Below, piece by piece: positions 42,556 through 50,802 of a DNA stretch of 64,000 nt. The notes under the pieces were generated by a model. The model saw nothing but the letters and a program-made list of their open reading frames with translations. It searched no databases and was not told the DNA's origin. Within the stretch, counting starts at the first letter, position 1. Every line of letters begins with the position of its first letter. This DNA comes from RUG626 sp051866775 (GTDB taxonomy: Bacteria; Bacillota; Clostridia; Oscillospirales; Oscillospiraceae). Position numbers and translations under genes: made by a program. Location of the stretch: the NCBI GenBank assembly GCA_051866775.1, contig JBJDXR010000028.1, forward strand, positions 1 through 64,000. The letters run 5' to 3'.

Positions 42556-43047
42556 CTACTTCTCCTCCCGGGATGCTTCTTCATCATTGCGGCGGCCGCA
42601 ATCTTTCTTACAGTAACGCTCATCCCAGCTTTGATTCAGCTTCGTAAGCAGCCGCAGAAGCTCCTGCCGCTCCTCAGGTTCAAGTCCTGTAAAAAGATCG
42701 TTTCTGTTTACCTCCACAAGCCGCTTTGCGCTCTCCTTTTTGCCGGCCTCGGTAAGCGAAACGCAGACCTTGCGCTTATCCAGCTCATCCTTTGTACGCG
42801 TTATAAGCCCCTTTCGCTCGAGCTTTGTAAGTATCTCGCTGAGGGAGCCGGGCTGGATATTCTGCAGTGCCAGCAGTTCCTTCTGAGTGATGCTGGGGTG
42901 CTCAGCCAATATCTTAAGAACACATCCCTGTCCTCTTGCATTGCTGACCCTGTGATAGATGAACCTCCCGCTGCGGTGCAGCTGCTCCAAAAGGATCTTC
43001 TGCTCATCCATTCCTTCACACGATTTCTGCTCGCTTTCTGCTCTCAT
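42556..43047 (-). CDS. MarR-family regulator
   Basis: A 163-residue winged-helix regulator. VSNARGQGCVLKILAEHPSI, LLALQNIQPGSLSEILTKLERKGLI and DKRKVCVSLTEAGKK are the recognition helix and wing. The C-terminus is Cys-containing and acidic (YCKKDCGRRNDEEASREEK). GGAGG precedes the ATG. It is divergent from the second feo operon with 287 bp between, so it could regulate iron uptake. Confidence 0.9.
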   Translation of the reverse strand: MRAESEQKSCEGMDEQKILLEQLHRSGRFIYHRVSNARGQGCVLKILAEHPSITQKELLALQNIQPGSLSEILTKLERKGLITRTKDELDKRKVCVSLTEAGKKESAKRLVEVNRNDLFTGLEPEERQELLRLLTKLNQSWDERYCKKDCGRRNDEEASREEK

Positions 43048-43224
43048 TTTAACACCTCCAAAGGTACATCTAAATTCGGTACCTAAATTATATTCAATGT
43101 CAAATCAAATGTCAAGGCTTCAGATATTTTTCGTCATTCATACATATTCTTGCACAGCAAACCGGGCCAGTCTTATTGCAAAGCGAAAAAAAGTTATCCT
43201 TAGATAATTTTTTGCTTTAAGGGC

Positions 43225-43312
43225 TTGACAAATAAGGCAGGTAATGCTAAACTTCACATTGGTTAGCAGAAGCTAACCAATGTTTGAATCTTTCGGTTAG
43301 TTTTCTCTAACC
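43225..43312 (+). promoter_or_regulatory. Second feo promoter with two GGTTAG/CTAACC dyads
   Basis: TTGACA (43225-43230), a 17-bp spacer and TAAACT (43248-43253) make a good promoter. Immediately downstream lies the perfect palindrome CATTGGTTAGC-AGAA-GCTAACCAATG (43257-43282), then GGTTAG-N6-CTAACC (43295-43312). The half-site is that of DtxR/IdeR-type metal repressors, though with a wider centre. Both sit over the transcription start and leader, which fits iron repression. The stem could also act in the RNA. Confidence 0.65.
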
Positions 43313-43334
43313 CTCAGTTATGGAAGTGGTAGAT

Positions 43335-43676
43335 ATGATGCCTCTCACAATGGCAGCCGCTGGAGAAACAAATACGATACTAAGGATTAACGGCAAGGAC
43401 GAGGTTCGTCAGCACCTTAACGAACTTGGCTTCGTTCCAGGGGAGGAGGTCACCGTTATTAACGAGATCGGCGGCAATATGATTCTCTCTCTTAAGTCCA
43501 GCCGTGTGGCGCTGGACAAAACAATGACAAACAGAATTATGGTGGAACAAGGAGGATATTCCCATGAAAACACTGAAGGATGTGCCGGTAGGTCAGAGCG
43601 CCACGGTCATCAAGCTCCATGGCGAAGGGGCGGTGAAGCGCCGCATCATGGACATGGGCGTCACAAAGGGCACTGA
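43335..43676 (+). CDS. feoA: FeoA protein 1 (reads into the next gene)
   Basis: The first 72 or so residues are a normal FeoA domain (MMPLTMAAAGETNTI, EVRQHLNELGFVPGEEVTVI, VALDKTMTNRIMV). FeoA proteins usually stop just there. Here no stop occurs, and the frame runs on for about 40 residues into the next feoA in another frame, giving a GHQAPWRRGGEAPHHGHG-type His-rich tail until a stop at 43676. The overlap is 113 bp. A lost stop codon is likely. The start is uncertain between 43320 and 43335. Confidence 0.75.
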   Translation: MMPLTMAAAGETNTILRINGKDEVRQHLNELGFVPGEEVTVINEIGGNMILSLKSSRVALDKTMTNRIMVEQGGYSHENTEGCAGRSERHGHQAPWRRGGEAPHHGHGRHKGH

Positions 43677-43785
43677 GATCTACGTTCGCAAGGTAGCGCC
43701 TCTGGGCGACCCTGTCGAGGTTACGGTTCGCGGCTACGAGCTTTCCATCCGCAAAGCCGACGCCGAAATGATCGAGATGCAGTGA
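43564..43785 (+). CDS. feoA: FeoA protein 2
   Basis: A 73-residue FeoA SH3-like protein (MKTLKDVPVGQSATVIKLHG, RRIMDMGVTKGTEIYVRKVA, VRGYELSIRKADAEMIEM). AAGGAGG lies eight bases upstream. It lies within the 3' part of feoA1 and 82 bp before feoB. It is close in sequence to the FeoA domain of the FeoA-FeoB fusion at 34078. Confidence 0.93.
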   Translation: MKTLKDVPVGQSATVIKLHGEGAVKRRIMDMGVTKGTEIYVRKVAPLGDPVEVTVRGYELSIRKADAEMIEMQ

Positions 43786-43866
43786 GCTTAATTTTAAAGC
43801 CTTGTAGTTAGTTCATGCAAACCGCAAAAGAAGCGGCAAATGCCAAAAAAATTTGGAGGTATAAAC

Positions 43867-46155
43867 ATGGAAATTAAAATCGCTCTTGCCGGAAATCCGA
43901 ACTGCGGCAAGACGACGATGTTTAACGACCTGACAGGCTCGAACCAATACGTGGGAAACTGGCCGGGCGTCACCGTTGAAAAGAAGGAGGGCCGCCTTAA
44001 AGGCCACAAGGACATCATAATTCAGGATCTGCCCGGTATCTACTCCCTCTCCCCTTACACGTTGGAGGAGGTAGTCGCCAGAAACTACCTTGTTGGTGAG
44101 AAGCCCGACGCGATACTCAACATTGTAGACGGAACTAATATAGAGCGCAACCTTTACCTGACCACACAGCTCATAGAGCTTGGGATACCCGTAATCATCG
44201 CCCTTAACATGGTGGATCTGGTCCGCAAAAACGGCGACAAGATTGACGTTGCAAAGCTCAGCAAGGCGCTTGGCTGCGAAATAGTCGAGACCTCGGCCCT
44301 CAAGGGTGAAGGCTCTAAGGAGGTTGCCGAGAGAGCGGCAGGTCTGGCCGCCTCAAAGAGCGTCGGAGAGATGCCCTCCGTATTTGTCGGCAGTGTTGAG
44401 CATGCGATTGCCCATATTGAGGAATCCATAGAGGATAAGGTCGACCCGCGCTTTTTGCGCTGGTACGCAATAAAGCTCTTTGAGCGTGATGAAAAGGTCA
44501 TTGAGGAGCTGAAGCTTCCGAAAGATCTTATGGATCACATCAACGAGCACATCAAGGACTGCGAAAGCGAGCTGGACGACGACGCCGAAAGCATCATCAC
44601 TAACCAGCGTTACGCATACATAGCCAAGGTCGTAGGTTCCTCAGTAAAAAAGAAAAACTCCGGCCGCAAAATGAACACCTCCGATAAGATAGACCGTATA
44701 GTTACAAACCGCGTTGCGGCGCTTCCCATATTTGCCATTGTCATGTTTGTGGTATACTGGGTGGCAATGGGCCCCTTTGGCAGCTTCCTTACCGACTGGA
44801 CAAACGACGTGCTCGGCGGGGCGTGGCTCACCGACGGCTCCCGCGCCCTTCTTGAGGGCTGGGGCTGCGCAGGGTGGCTCACGGGCCTTGTATCCGACGG
44901 TATCATCGCCGGCGTCGGCGCGGTATTGGGCTTTGTTCCCCAGATGCTGGTTCTGTTTTTGATGCTCTCAATCCTTGAGGATGTGGGCTATATGGCCCGT
45001 GTGGCATTCATCATGGATAGGATCTTCCGCAAGTTCGGCCTCTCCGGAAAGAGCTTTATACCGATGCTCATCGGTTCCGGCTGCGGCGTTCCGGGCGTTA
45101 TGGCCTCCCGTACCATTGAAAATGAGCGGGACAGGCGCATGACTATAATGACCACCTGCTTTATACCGTGCGGCGCAAAGATGCCCATCATCGGCCTTAT
45201 CGCCGGCGCACTCTTCGGCGGCAGCGGCATTGTTGCGGTATCCGCCTACTTTATCGGCGTGGCTGCCGTAATAATCTCCGGCGTCATGCTTAAGAAGACC
45301 AAACCCTTTGCGGGTGAGGCCGCCCCCTTCGTAATGGAGCTTCCTGCTTATCACGCACCCGCAGCCTCCAACGTCCTTCGTGCCACTTGGGAGCGCGGCT
45401 GGAGCTTCATTAAGCGTGCAGGCACTGTCATTGTGGTTTCCTCCATCATCATCTGGGCGCTTTCCAGCCTCGGCTCTGTGGGCGGCAAGTTCGGCATGGT
45501 GGATACCCTCTTTGAGGATGATGAGCTTGTCACAGATGAATATGTCGCACAGCTTGCTGAGAAGATGGACATCTCCGGGGACGAGGTCTCCTCTATGGAC
45601 GCCTCCATTCTTGCTCAGGTAGGTAACTCCGTATCCTTCATCTTTAAGCCTCTCGGATTTGGCAACTGGAAGCCGACAGTGGCCACCATTACCGGCCTTG
45701 TGGCAAAGGAAGAAGTCGTAAGTACCTTCGGCGTCCTCTACAACTACGACGATAACGACGGCGAGGAGGAGCTCGAGGAAAACGGCGACCAGATCTGGGA
45801 TAACGTCGCCGCTGACTACAACAGCTTCAGCGGGGGCCACGGAAAACTTGCGGCCTTCTCGTTCATGATATTCAACCTGCTGTGTGCACCGTGCTTTGCG
45901 GCGATGGGCGCCATAAAGCGCGAGATGAATAACGGTAAATGGACCCTGGCGGCTATCGGATATATGTGCGGCTTTGCGTATGTCATTGCCCTGATCGTAT
46001 ATCAGCTGGGTAAGCTCTTCAGCGGCGACGGCTTCGGAATAGGGACCGCCGCAGCGATAATCCTCCTTGCGGGTCTTATATATCTGCTGTTCCGCAAAAA
46101 CCGTTACGAGAACACCCCTGCCGCTTCTCAGGAAAGGGCTGTAAATAATGCTTGA
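43867..46155 (+). CDS. feoB: Ferrous iron transporter FeoB
   Basis: A 762-residue FeoB. G1 is GNPNCGKTT (9-17), G2 NWPGVTVEKKEG, G3 DLPGIYSLSP, G4 NMVD; the helical spacer runs to about 265. Gate motifs are GYMARVAFIMDR, GSGCGVPGVMASRT and IPCGAKMPIIGLI. A cytoplasmic acidic insert (YDDNDGEEELEENGDQIWD) is present near 635. The start at 43867 has GGAGG seven bases upstream; an earlier ATG at 43840 has none. It imports Fe2+ using GTP. Confidence 0.96.
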   Translation: MEIKIALAGNPNCGKTTMFNDLTGSNQYVGNWPGVTVEKKEGRLKGHKDIIIQDLPGIYSLSPYTLEEVVARNYLVGEKPDAILNIVDGTNIERNLYLTTQLIELGIPVIIALNMVDLVRKNGDKIDVAKLSKALGCEIVETSALKGEGSKEVAERAAGLAASKSVGEMPSVFVGSVEHAIAHIEESIEDKVDPRFLRWYAIKLFERDEKVIEELKLPKDLMDHINEHIKDCESELDDDAESIITNQRYAYIAKVVGSSVKKKNSGRKMNTSDKIDRIVTNRVAALPIFAIVMFVVYWVAMGPFGSFLTDWTNDVLGGAWLTDGSRALLEGWGCAGWLTGLVSDGIIAGVGAVLGFVPQMLVLFLMLSILEDVGYMARVAFIMDRIFRKFGLSGKSFIPMLIGSGCGVPGVMASRTIENERDRRMTIMTTCFIPCGAKMPIIGLIAGALFGGSGIVAVSAYFIGVAAVIISGVMLKKTKPFAGEAAPFVMELPAYHAPAASNVLRATWERGWSFIKRAGTVIVVSSIIIWALSSLGSVGGKFGMVDTLFEDDELVTDEYVAQLAEKMDISGDEVSSMDASILAQVGNSVSFIFKPLGFGNWKPTVATITGLVAKEEVVSTFGVLYNYDDNDGEEELEENGDQIWDNVAADYNSFSGGHGKLAAFSFMIFNLLCAPCFAAMGAIKREMNNGKWTLAAIGYMCGFAYVIALIVYQLGKLFSGDGFGIGTAAAIILLAGLIYLLFRKNRYENTPAASQERAVNNA

Positions 46156-46321
46156 GTTTCTCTCTGACAATCTGGCGACCATAATCGTCGCAGCAGTAGT
46201 ATTCGCGGCTGTAGCTCTTGTTTTAGTAAAGCTTATCCGCGACAAGAAAAATCACAAATCCTCTTGCAGCTGCGGCTGCTCCGGCTGCCCCAGCTCGAGT
46301 ATTTGCCATAAAGACCGCTGA
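46148..46321 (+). CDS. FeoB-associated Cys-rich membrane protein
   Basis: A 57-residue frame overlapping the feoB stop by 8 bp. A membrane helix (about 10-30, ATIIVAAVVFAAVALVLVKLI) is followed by a basic stretch and a cysteine cluster (SCSCGCSGCPSSSIC). It is the typical last gene of clostridial feo operons and a paralogue of the one at 36434. Confidence 0.85.
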   Translation: MLEFLSDNLATIIVAAVVFAAVALVLVKLIRDKKNHKSSCSCGCSGCPSSSICHKDR

Positions 46322-46432
46322 TTTTCTGAACATATTCTTCTCTCTCTTACTTAAAAACTAAGTACTCTACTTCAACAAAAACCTTCAAAACCTTCAAAAA
46401 CCTCACACCTTAACAATCTGCGGTCATATGCG

Positions 46433-46462
46433 AAAGGGGAAACGCCTTGCGTTTCCCCTTTG
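46433..46462. terminator. Bidirectional terminator
   Basis: AAAGGGGAAACGC-CTTG-CGTTTCCCCTTT, with GTTTATTTTT following, between the second feo operon and the convergent 13-gene operon. Confidence 0.85.
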
Positions 46463-46484
46463 TTTATTTTTGCAATCCATAGGA

Positions 46485-47936
46485 TCAATAGAGTTTTGTC
46501 AGAAGACCAATACCGTAGATCGTCAACGAAACCAGAATCGTAGACACGATGCTCATGATAACGCCGGCCTTGGCGAAGTCCTTGATGGAGAAATAACCAG
46601 CAGAGTAAGGTATGACATTTGTGGGGGACGACGTCACCAATATGTAGCAGAGGGAGGAGGTAATTGCCGCCGGAAGAGTCAGTATAAGCGGCGGCAGGCC
46701 CGCCCTCTGTGACAGCTGGATGATGATCGGGATCAAAACGGTTGCCGTCACGGCGTTGCTGGCAAATACGATTTTCAAAAGCGAGGTAATCAGAATAATA
46801 ATGATGATCTGAAGAAGCGCTGGCATCGTTGTCAGGTTTCCCAGCATGGCCACAGACAGCCACTCGGCCGCGCCGCTCTTATAGAGCATCATGCCCAGCG
46901 ACATGCCGGAGACCACCAGCAGAATGCTGCTCCAGGAGACGTCGTTCTCGATGGTCTTCCATTTGATGCGGCTGACACCCGGCAGGAAAAACAGCGTCGC
47001 AGCCAGAATCGCCGGCATGGCGATGGGTATGGATATCCCCAGCAGGTCCTCAAGATACGGCGTGATAAGCCAGAGTATGACCGTGAGGGCAAAGATCACC
47101 AGAGTGAATAATTCCTCCCGGTTCATCTTCCCCAGGGCCTTATACTCCTCCTTGAGGGCGGTCTTGCTGCAGGACAGGTGGGATATCTCGGGCTTAAACA
47201 CCCGCGTCAGAATAAACCAGCTGGGAATGATGAGTATGATGGCGGAGGGGACTCCGTATTTCATCCAGTCAATGAAGGTGATCTCCGTGTCGGCCATGTC
47301 CTTTAAAAGGGCAATGGAGATCGGGTTGGGGGAGCTTCCCGCCGGGGTGGCGATACCGCCAACAATTGGCCCCCAGGCGCAGGCGATGAGCAGGGCCTTG
47401 CCGAAGTTGCTCTTCATGGGCTTCAGCCCCTCACGCTCCAGAATCGCCACCGCGATGGGCATAAGCATGGCGGATACGGCCATATCCGTCACCCACATGG
47501 AGACCACAGCCCCCACCACGATAAAGCCAAATATGATTTTGGAGGTATCATTTCCGGTGAGGGACAGGATAAACATGGATATGCGCTTTCCGAGCCCGGA
47601 GAGAGTAATGAAAGCTGACAGCACAAGGACACCGATAAAGAATACGATGGTGTCGTTTCCGAAGCCCTCCCGCACGATATCCTTAAAGGAACCCACATTC
47701 AGCACCGCCAGAAGCACCATGCTCATAAGGCCCGTGATATGGAAGGGAACAGCCTCGGTCATCCAGAGGATCAGCGCAAACGCCAGAACACCGAGGGAGA
47801 GCTGAGCCTCTCTTGTAAGCTCCACGCCGTTAACCACGGCGATGGACCGGGGTACCTTCATGGCACATACAAGAAGGCAGATCCCTGCGGCCAGGAAAAA
47901 TAGCAGTATGTTGCGTTTTGTCCGGTCTTTTTCCAT
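46485..47936 (-). CDS. SLC13/DASS-family anion transporter
   Basis: A 483-residue polytopic carrier. LILWMTEAVPFHITGLMSMVLL, VSMWVTDMAVSAMLMPIA, GGIATPAGSSPNPISIAL and VFASNAVTATVLIPI match the divalent-anion:Na+ symporters, with the SNT-like sodium motifs (TPAGSSPN, SNAVTATV). Such proteins move succinate, malate or sulfate. The start at 47936 lies four bases after the EthD-like gene stops, so it is the last gene of the liv/OYE operon. It may export the end-product of the pathway or import a dicarboxylate substrate. Confidence 0.9.
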   Translation of the reverse strand: MEKDRTKRNILLFFLAAGICLLVCAMKVPRSIAVVNGVELTREAQLSLGVLAFALILWMTEAVPFHITGLMSMVLLAVLNVGSFKDIVREGFGNDTIVFFIGVLVLSAFITLSGLGKRISMFILSLTGNDTSKIIFGFIVVGAVVSMWVTDMAVSAMLMPIAVAILEREGLKPMKSNFGKALLIACAWGPIVGGIATPAGSSPNPISIALLKDMADTEITFIDWMKYGVPSAIILIIPSWFILTRVFKPEISHLSCSKTALKEEYKALGKMNREELFTLVIFALTVILWLITPYLEDLLGISIPIAMPAILAATLFFLPGVSRIKWKTIENDVSWSSILLVVSGMSLGMMLYKSGAAEWLSVAMLGNLTTMPALLQIIIIILITSLLKIVFASNAVTATVLIPIIIQLSQRAGLPPLILTLPAAITSSLCYILVTSSPTNVIPYSAGYFSIKDFAKAGVIMSIVSTILVSLTIYGIGLLTKLY

Positions 47937-47940
47937 CTTA

Positions 47941-48267
47941 TCAGCCCTCTTTAAACCATACGTGGTCAGCAACACGGCCGATCTCCCGTACCGGCTCTAT
48001 ATCCGAGAAGTTTACGATATCCGCCCTGAGACGGGCGCTGTTTGGCTCGAAGCTGCGGCGAAAGGCCGCCTCATTCTCATAATATATATTGGCAATGCAG
48101 ATAAACGGCGCCCTAGTGCCGGGCTCCTTGGCGCTTATGCCAGCCTCAACCGTCACGCCTCGCACCTCGGGCAGAGACTTCACAATGGCCATATGCTTAG
48201 TTATGTAATAGTCTAAATCAAAGAATTTTCCCTCTTCATTCGGATACATGACAGAGTATCGGATCAT
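47941..48267 (-). CDS. EthD-like protein 1
   Basis: A 108-residue dimeric alpha/beta-barrel protein of the EthD family. MIRYSVMYPNEEGKFFDLDYY and ITKHMAIVKSLPEVRGVTVEAG, with the YYENEAAFRRSF helix, follow the pattern MYPxxEGxxFDxDYYxxxH seen in its two neighbours. EthD was found in ethyl-tert-butyl ether degradation; other members act as isomerases or cyclases. A GTG at 48276 is an alternative start. Upstream of the DASS gene by four bases. Confidence 0.85.
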   Translation of the reverse strand: MIRYSVMYPNEEGKFFDLDYYITKHMAIVKSLPEVRGVTVEAGISAKEPGTRAPFICIANIYYENEAAFRRSFEPNSARLRADIVNFSDIEPVREIGRVADHVWFKEG

Positions 48268-48272
48268 GGCAA

Positions 48273-48614
48273 TCACTTCTCAATCCTTTTTATTGATGGT
48301 ATCTTAAAATACTCCACCTCGCTGATCTGGTTAACCGGCCGTATATTGGTGAAGTTCGGTATATCCGCCAGCTGTATTTTCGCCTTCTCCGGCGTCCGGC
48401 TCTCGTTCAGCTTTCCGATGGATTCATAGAAAAAGTGCGCGGCACACACCAGCTCCGGCTCACCCTCCCGACGGAAGGGGGTCTTTCCCTCCTCCACAAG
48501 GATGCCGAGCACGTTGGGGTCCTGCCTGTGTATGGCGATGTGCCGGTTTACATAGTAATCCATATCAAACCGGCACCCCTCGCTGTAGGGGTACATGACG
48601 GTCATTTTAACCAC
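48273..48614 (-). CDS. EthD-like protein 2
   Basis: A 113-residue EthD-family protein: MVKMTVMYPYSEGCRFDMDYY, VNRHIAIHRQDPNVLGILVEEG, CAAHFFYESIGKLNESRTPE, then NFTNIRPVNQISEVEYFKI. It is the middle one of three tandem paralogues and overlaps EthD-like 3 by 13 bp. The conserved Tyr-Tyr and His suggest a shared active or binding site. Confidence 0.87.
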   Translation of the reverse strand: MVKMTVMYPYSEGCRFDMDYYVNRHIAIHRQDPNVLGILVEEGKTPFRREGEPELVCAAHFFYESIGKLNESRTPEKAKIQLADIPNFTNIRPVNQISEVEYFKIPSIKRIEK

Positions 48615-48958
48615 GTGCTGTCCCCCCTTTGACGTATGGTCTCCAGATTGAGAAAGGCGATCTCGCTTATCAGGTTCCGCGGCGGGATGTTGGTAAAGTT
48701 AACGTTATCCTGCTTCTGCCGGGCAGTCCGCTCTGGGCTGCGGCTCCGCTCCAGGTCCTCTATGGAGTCGTAGAAGAAGTGAGCCGCGGCGGCATAGCGC
48801 GGTGGATTTTTAAAGTCTCTTGTATAATTGCCGGACTCAATAAGGATCCCCTTGACCAGGGGATCATCGGCATAGCACCGAACATGCTTCTCCGCATAGT
48901 ACTTCGAGTCAAACCAACAGCCCTCGCTGTAGGGATAGAAAACAGAAAAAAGAATCAT
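48602..48958 (-). CDS. EthD-like protein 3
   Basis: A 118-residue EthD-family protein: MILFSVFYPYSEGCWFDSKYY, AEKHVRCYADDPLVKGILIESG, AAAHFFYDSIEDLERSRSPE and NFTNIPPRNLISEIAFLNL. Closest to EthD-like 2. GGAGG lies before the ATG at 48958; the longer frame enters the preceding gene. It lies 10 bp after the flavin-reductase gene, so the trio is made with that enzyme. Confidence 0.87.
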   Translation of the reverse strand: MILFSVFYPYSEGCWFDSKYYAEKHVRCYADDPLVKGILIESGNYTRDFKNPPRYAAAAHFFYDSIEDLERSRSPERTARQKQDNVNFTNIPPRNLISEIAFLNLETIRQRGDSTWLK

Positions 48959-48968
48959 GGCCGCCTCC

Positions 48969-49955
48969 TTATTCGCCGATAGCGGCGAGCTGCCGGCGGC
49001 ACCAGCCCTCATCCTTCAGGACTGCCCGGCACACGCCCACAAGATCCGCCTGGCCGGCCTTCAGGATCCTCTCGGCCTGGTCAATCTCCGTGATGCCCCC
49101 GGTCACCAGCACGGGCACATGGACAGCCCGCTTTATAACGACGGCGTCCTCTGCAAACCAGCCCGGCTCCTTCTTCTCCGGATGGAAAAAGCGCCACTTC
49201 GGCCCGCCGGACAGGTCCAAAAGATCCGCCCCCGCCTCCTCAAGCAGGGCAGCGGCCCTGACCGATTCCTCCAGCGTGGAGCCGCCCGGTGTGTAATCCT
49301 GTACCGGGAAGCGGACAGACACAGGATAGTCGGGTCCCACCGCCTGACGCACCGCCTTCAGCACCTCATAGGTGAGGCGGAAGCGGCTCTCAAAGGATGT
49401 GCCCGCATACAGGCCCTCTGTTCTCTTGTTTGTCAGCGGGGAATAAAACTGCGCCAGCAGATAGACGTGACAGGCCTTTATCTGTACTCCGTCAAAGCCA
49501 GCCTCCCTGGCACGCAGGGCGGCCGCCGCAAAATCCCCCGGGATGCTCATGAGCTGCTCATCCGTTATGCTGTCCGTGACACGCCGCTGCTCCGGATTTT
49601 TATTCAGGTCAAGGCACGTCTGCAGCTCCGGTACGCGCCAGCCGGCGCCGTGATCCAGCTGGATCTGGGCACAGCAGCCGTTCTCATGCAGCAGCGCCGC
49701 CAGCCGGGACAGTCCCTCAATATCGGAGTCATCACTTATAGAGAGCATATCCGCCCCCGCCTTGCCCCACTGGCTGACGTAGGAGTGCTCCACGACAACA
49801 AGGCCGAAGCCCCGGCTCTTTTCCCGGAACCAGTCCAGCGTCCCCTCCGTCACCTTTCCGTTCGTGTCCGCCTTATGGGTACCGCAGGAGGGCAGTACCA
49901 GCCTGTTTTTCAAATTATAATGCTCCGCATTAAGCGGTGTTGTGGCTAAATACAT
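48969..49955 (-). CDS. Old Yellow Enzyme-type NADH:flavin oxidoreductase
   Basis: A 328-residue (beta/alpha)8 FMN enzyme without the iron-sulfur/NAD extension of the longer family members. NLKNRLVLPSCGTHKAD, CCAQIQLDHGAGWR, ALRAREAGFDGVQIKACHVYLLAQFYSPLTNKRTEGLYAGTSFESRFR (FMN and substrate residues) and VLVTGGITEIDQAE are the signatures. It probably reduces an activated C=C bond of the operon's substrate. It sits between the TIM-barrel genes and the EthD trio. Confidence 0.93.
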   Translation of the reverse strand: MYLATTPLNAEHYNLKNRLVLPSCGTHKADTNGKVTEGTLDWFREKSRGFGLVVVEHSYVSQWGKAGADMLSISDDSDIEGLSRLAALLHENGCCAQIQLDHGAGWRVPELQTCLDLNKNPEQRRVTDSITDEQLMSIPGDFAAAALRAREAGFDGVQIKACHVYLLAQFYSPLTNKRTEGLYAGTSFESRFRLTYEVLKAVRQAVGPDYPVSVRFPVQDYTPGGSTLEESVRAAALLEEAGADLLDLSGGPKWRFFHPEKKEPGWFAEDAVVIKRAVHVPVLVTGGITEIDQAERILKAGQADLVGVCRAVLKDEGWCRRQLAAIGE

Positions 49956-49981
49956 AAATATTCCTTTCCGCCGCCCATGCC

Positions 49982-50791
49982 TTACCGGCAGGAAACCCCT
50001 TTAAAGGCACGGACATTTTCACTTATCGCCTCAAAGACACTCTGAGTCTCAATGACCGATGTGCCGTAAAAGCCGTGAAGTCCTCTGACCTGCCCCAGGA
50101 GCTTTCTCACCTGTTCCTTATCCGTCAGGGCCCCGCCGTTGCAAAGAATGAGGGTATCCGGCGCCTCGCGCCCGACCCTGTCAACGGCTCTCTCCGCCGT
50201 CAGGACGGCGTTCTCAAAGGGGCACTGGCTGTCACCGGTAAAGCCGAAATTGACTATCAGAATATCCGGCCTCACGGTCAGCATCCGCTCGATCTGCGCC
50301 ATATTCCGGCAGATGGCGGCGCTCACCATCCCCAGGGAATTGGCTGTGTGAATAAGCTCCATCTCCCGGCTGAAGCCGGCTTTTATATTATCAAAATTCT
50401 TTATGTCGCTCTCATGCCATATGCCGATGCTGGGACTGTTGACAACCCCGTCGAAGCCCCGTTCTCTCATCATAAGGACATATTCCCGTATGTTCATCTG
50501 AGGATTGGCCGCAGGCACCCCCACCAGGATCGGCGCACGCTCCACCACGGGGCGTATCCGTCGGGTCATGGTATCCACGATTTTGGCCGCGTCGCCGAAG
50601 GCAAAGTAGCCCCCCACGCCCGCCCGGCCGGACATCCGCATCTTTCCCACAGACGTGACGGCAAGAATGTCCGCACCGCCTATGTCGCAGCACTTTGCCG
50701 TCAGGCCGCATCCAACTTCCGCAGCGATGATGGCCCGGCTCTCTTTGAGGGGCTCCCGCAGCTGCTCCATGATCGTTTCCTTATTCTTCAT
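49982..50791 (-). CDS. PEP-hydrolase-family TIM-barrel protein 2
   Basis: A 269-residue protein of the phosphoenolpyruvate hydrolase/TIM-barrel signal family: AEVGCGLTAKCCDIGGADIL, GYFAFGDAAKIV, PILVGVPAANPQMNIREYV, RERGFDGVVNSPSIG. It is a paralogue of the next gene upstream (277 residues) and of the C-terminal half of the plant Tm-1 protein. Catalysis is not proven. Follows PEPH-like 1 by 11 bp. Confidence 0.87.
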   Translation of the reverse strand: MKNKETIMEQLREPLKESRAIIAAEVGCGLTAKCCDIGGADILAVTSVGKMRMSGRAGVGGYFAFGDAAKIVDTMTRRIRPVVERAPILVGVPAANPQMNIREYVLMMRERGFDGVVNSPSIGIWHESDIKNFDNIKAGFSREMELIHTANSLGMVSAAICRNMAQIERMLTVRPDILIVNFGFTGDSQCPFENAVLTAERAVDRVGREAPDTLILCNGGALTDKEQVRKLLGQVRGLHGFYGTSVIETQSVFEAISENVRAFKGVSCR

Positions 50792-50802
50792 CTTTCACCT
50801 CG

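Noticed and set aside
44968..46245. A 425-codon frame opposite feoB
   Set aside because: It is antisense to conserved FeoB membrane motifs and has no domain of its own.
48957..49949. A 330-codon frame opposite the OYE-type gene
   Set aside because: It mirrors nearly the same interval in antisense. OYE motifs and a ribosome site support only the minus-strand gene.
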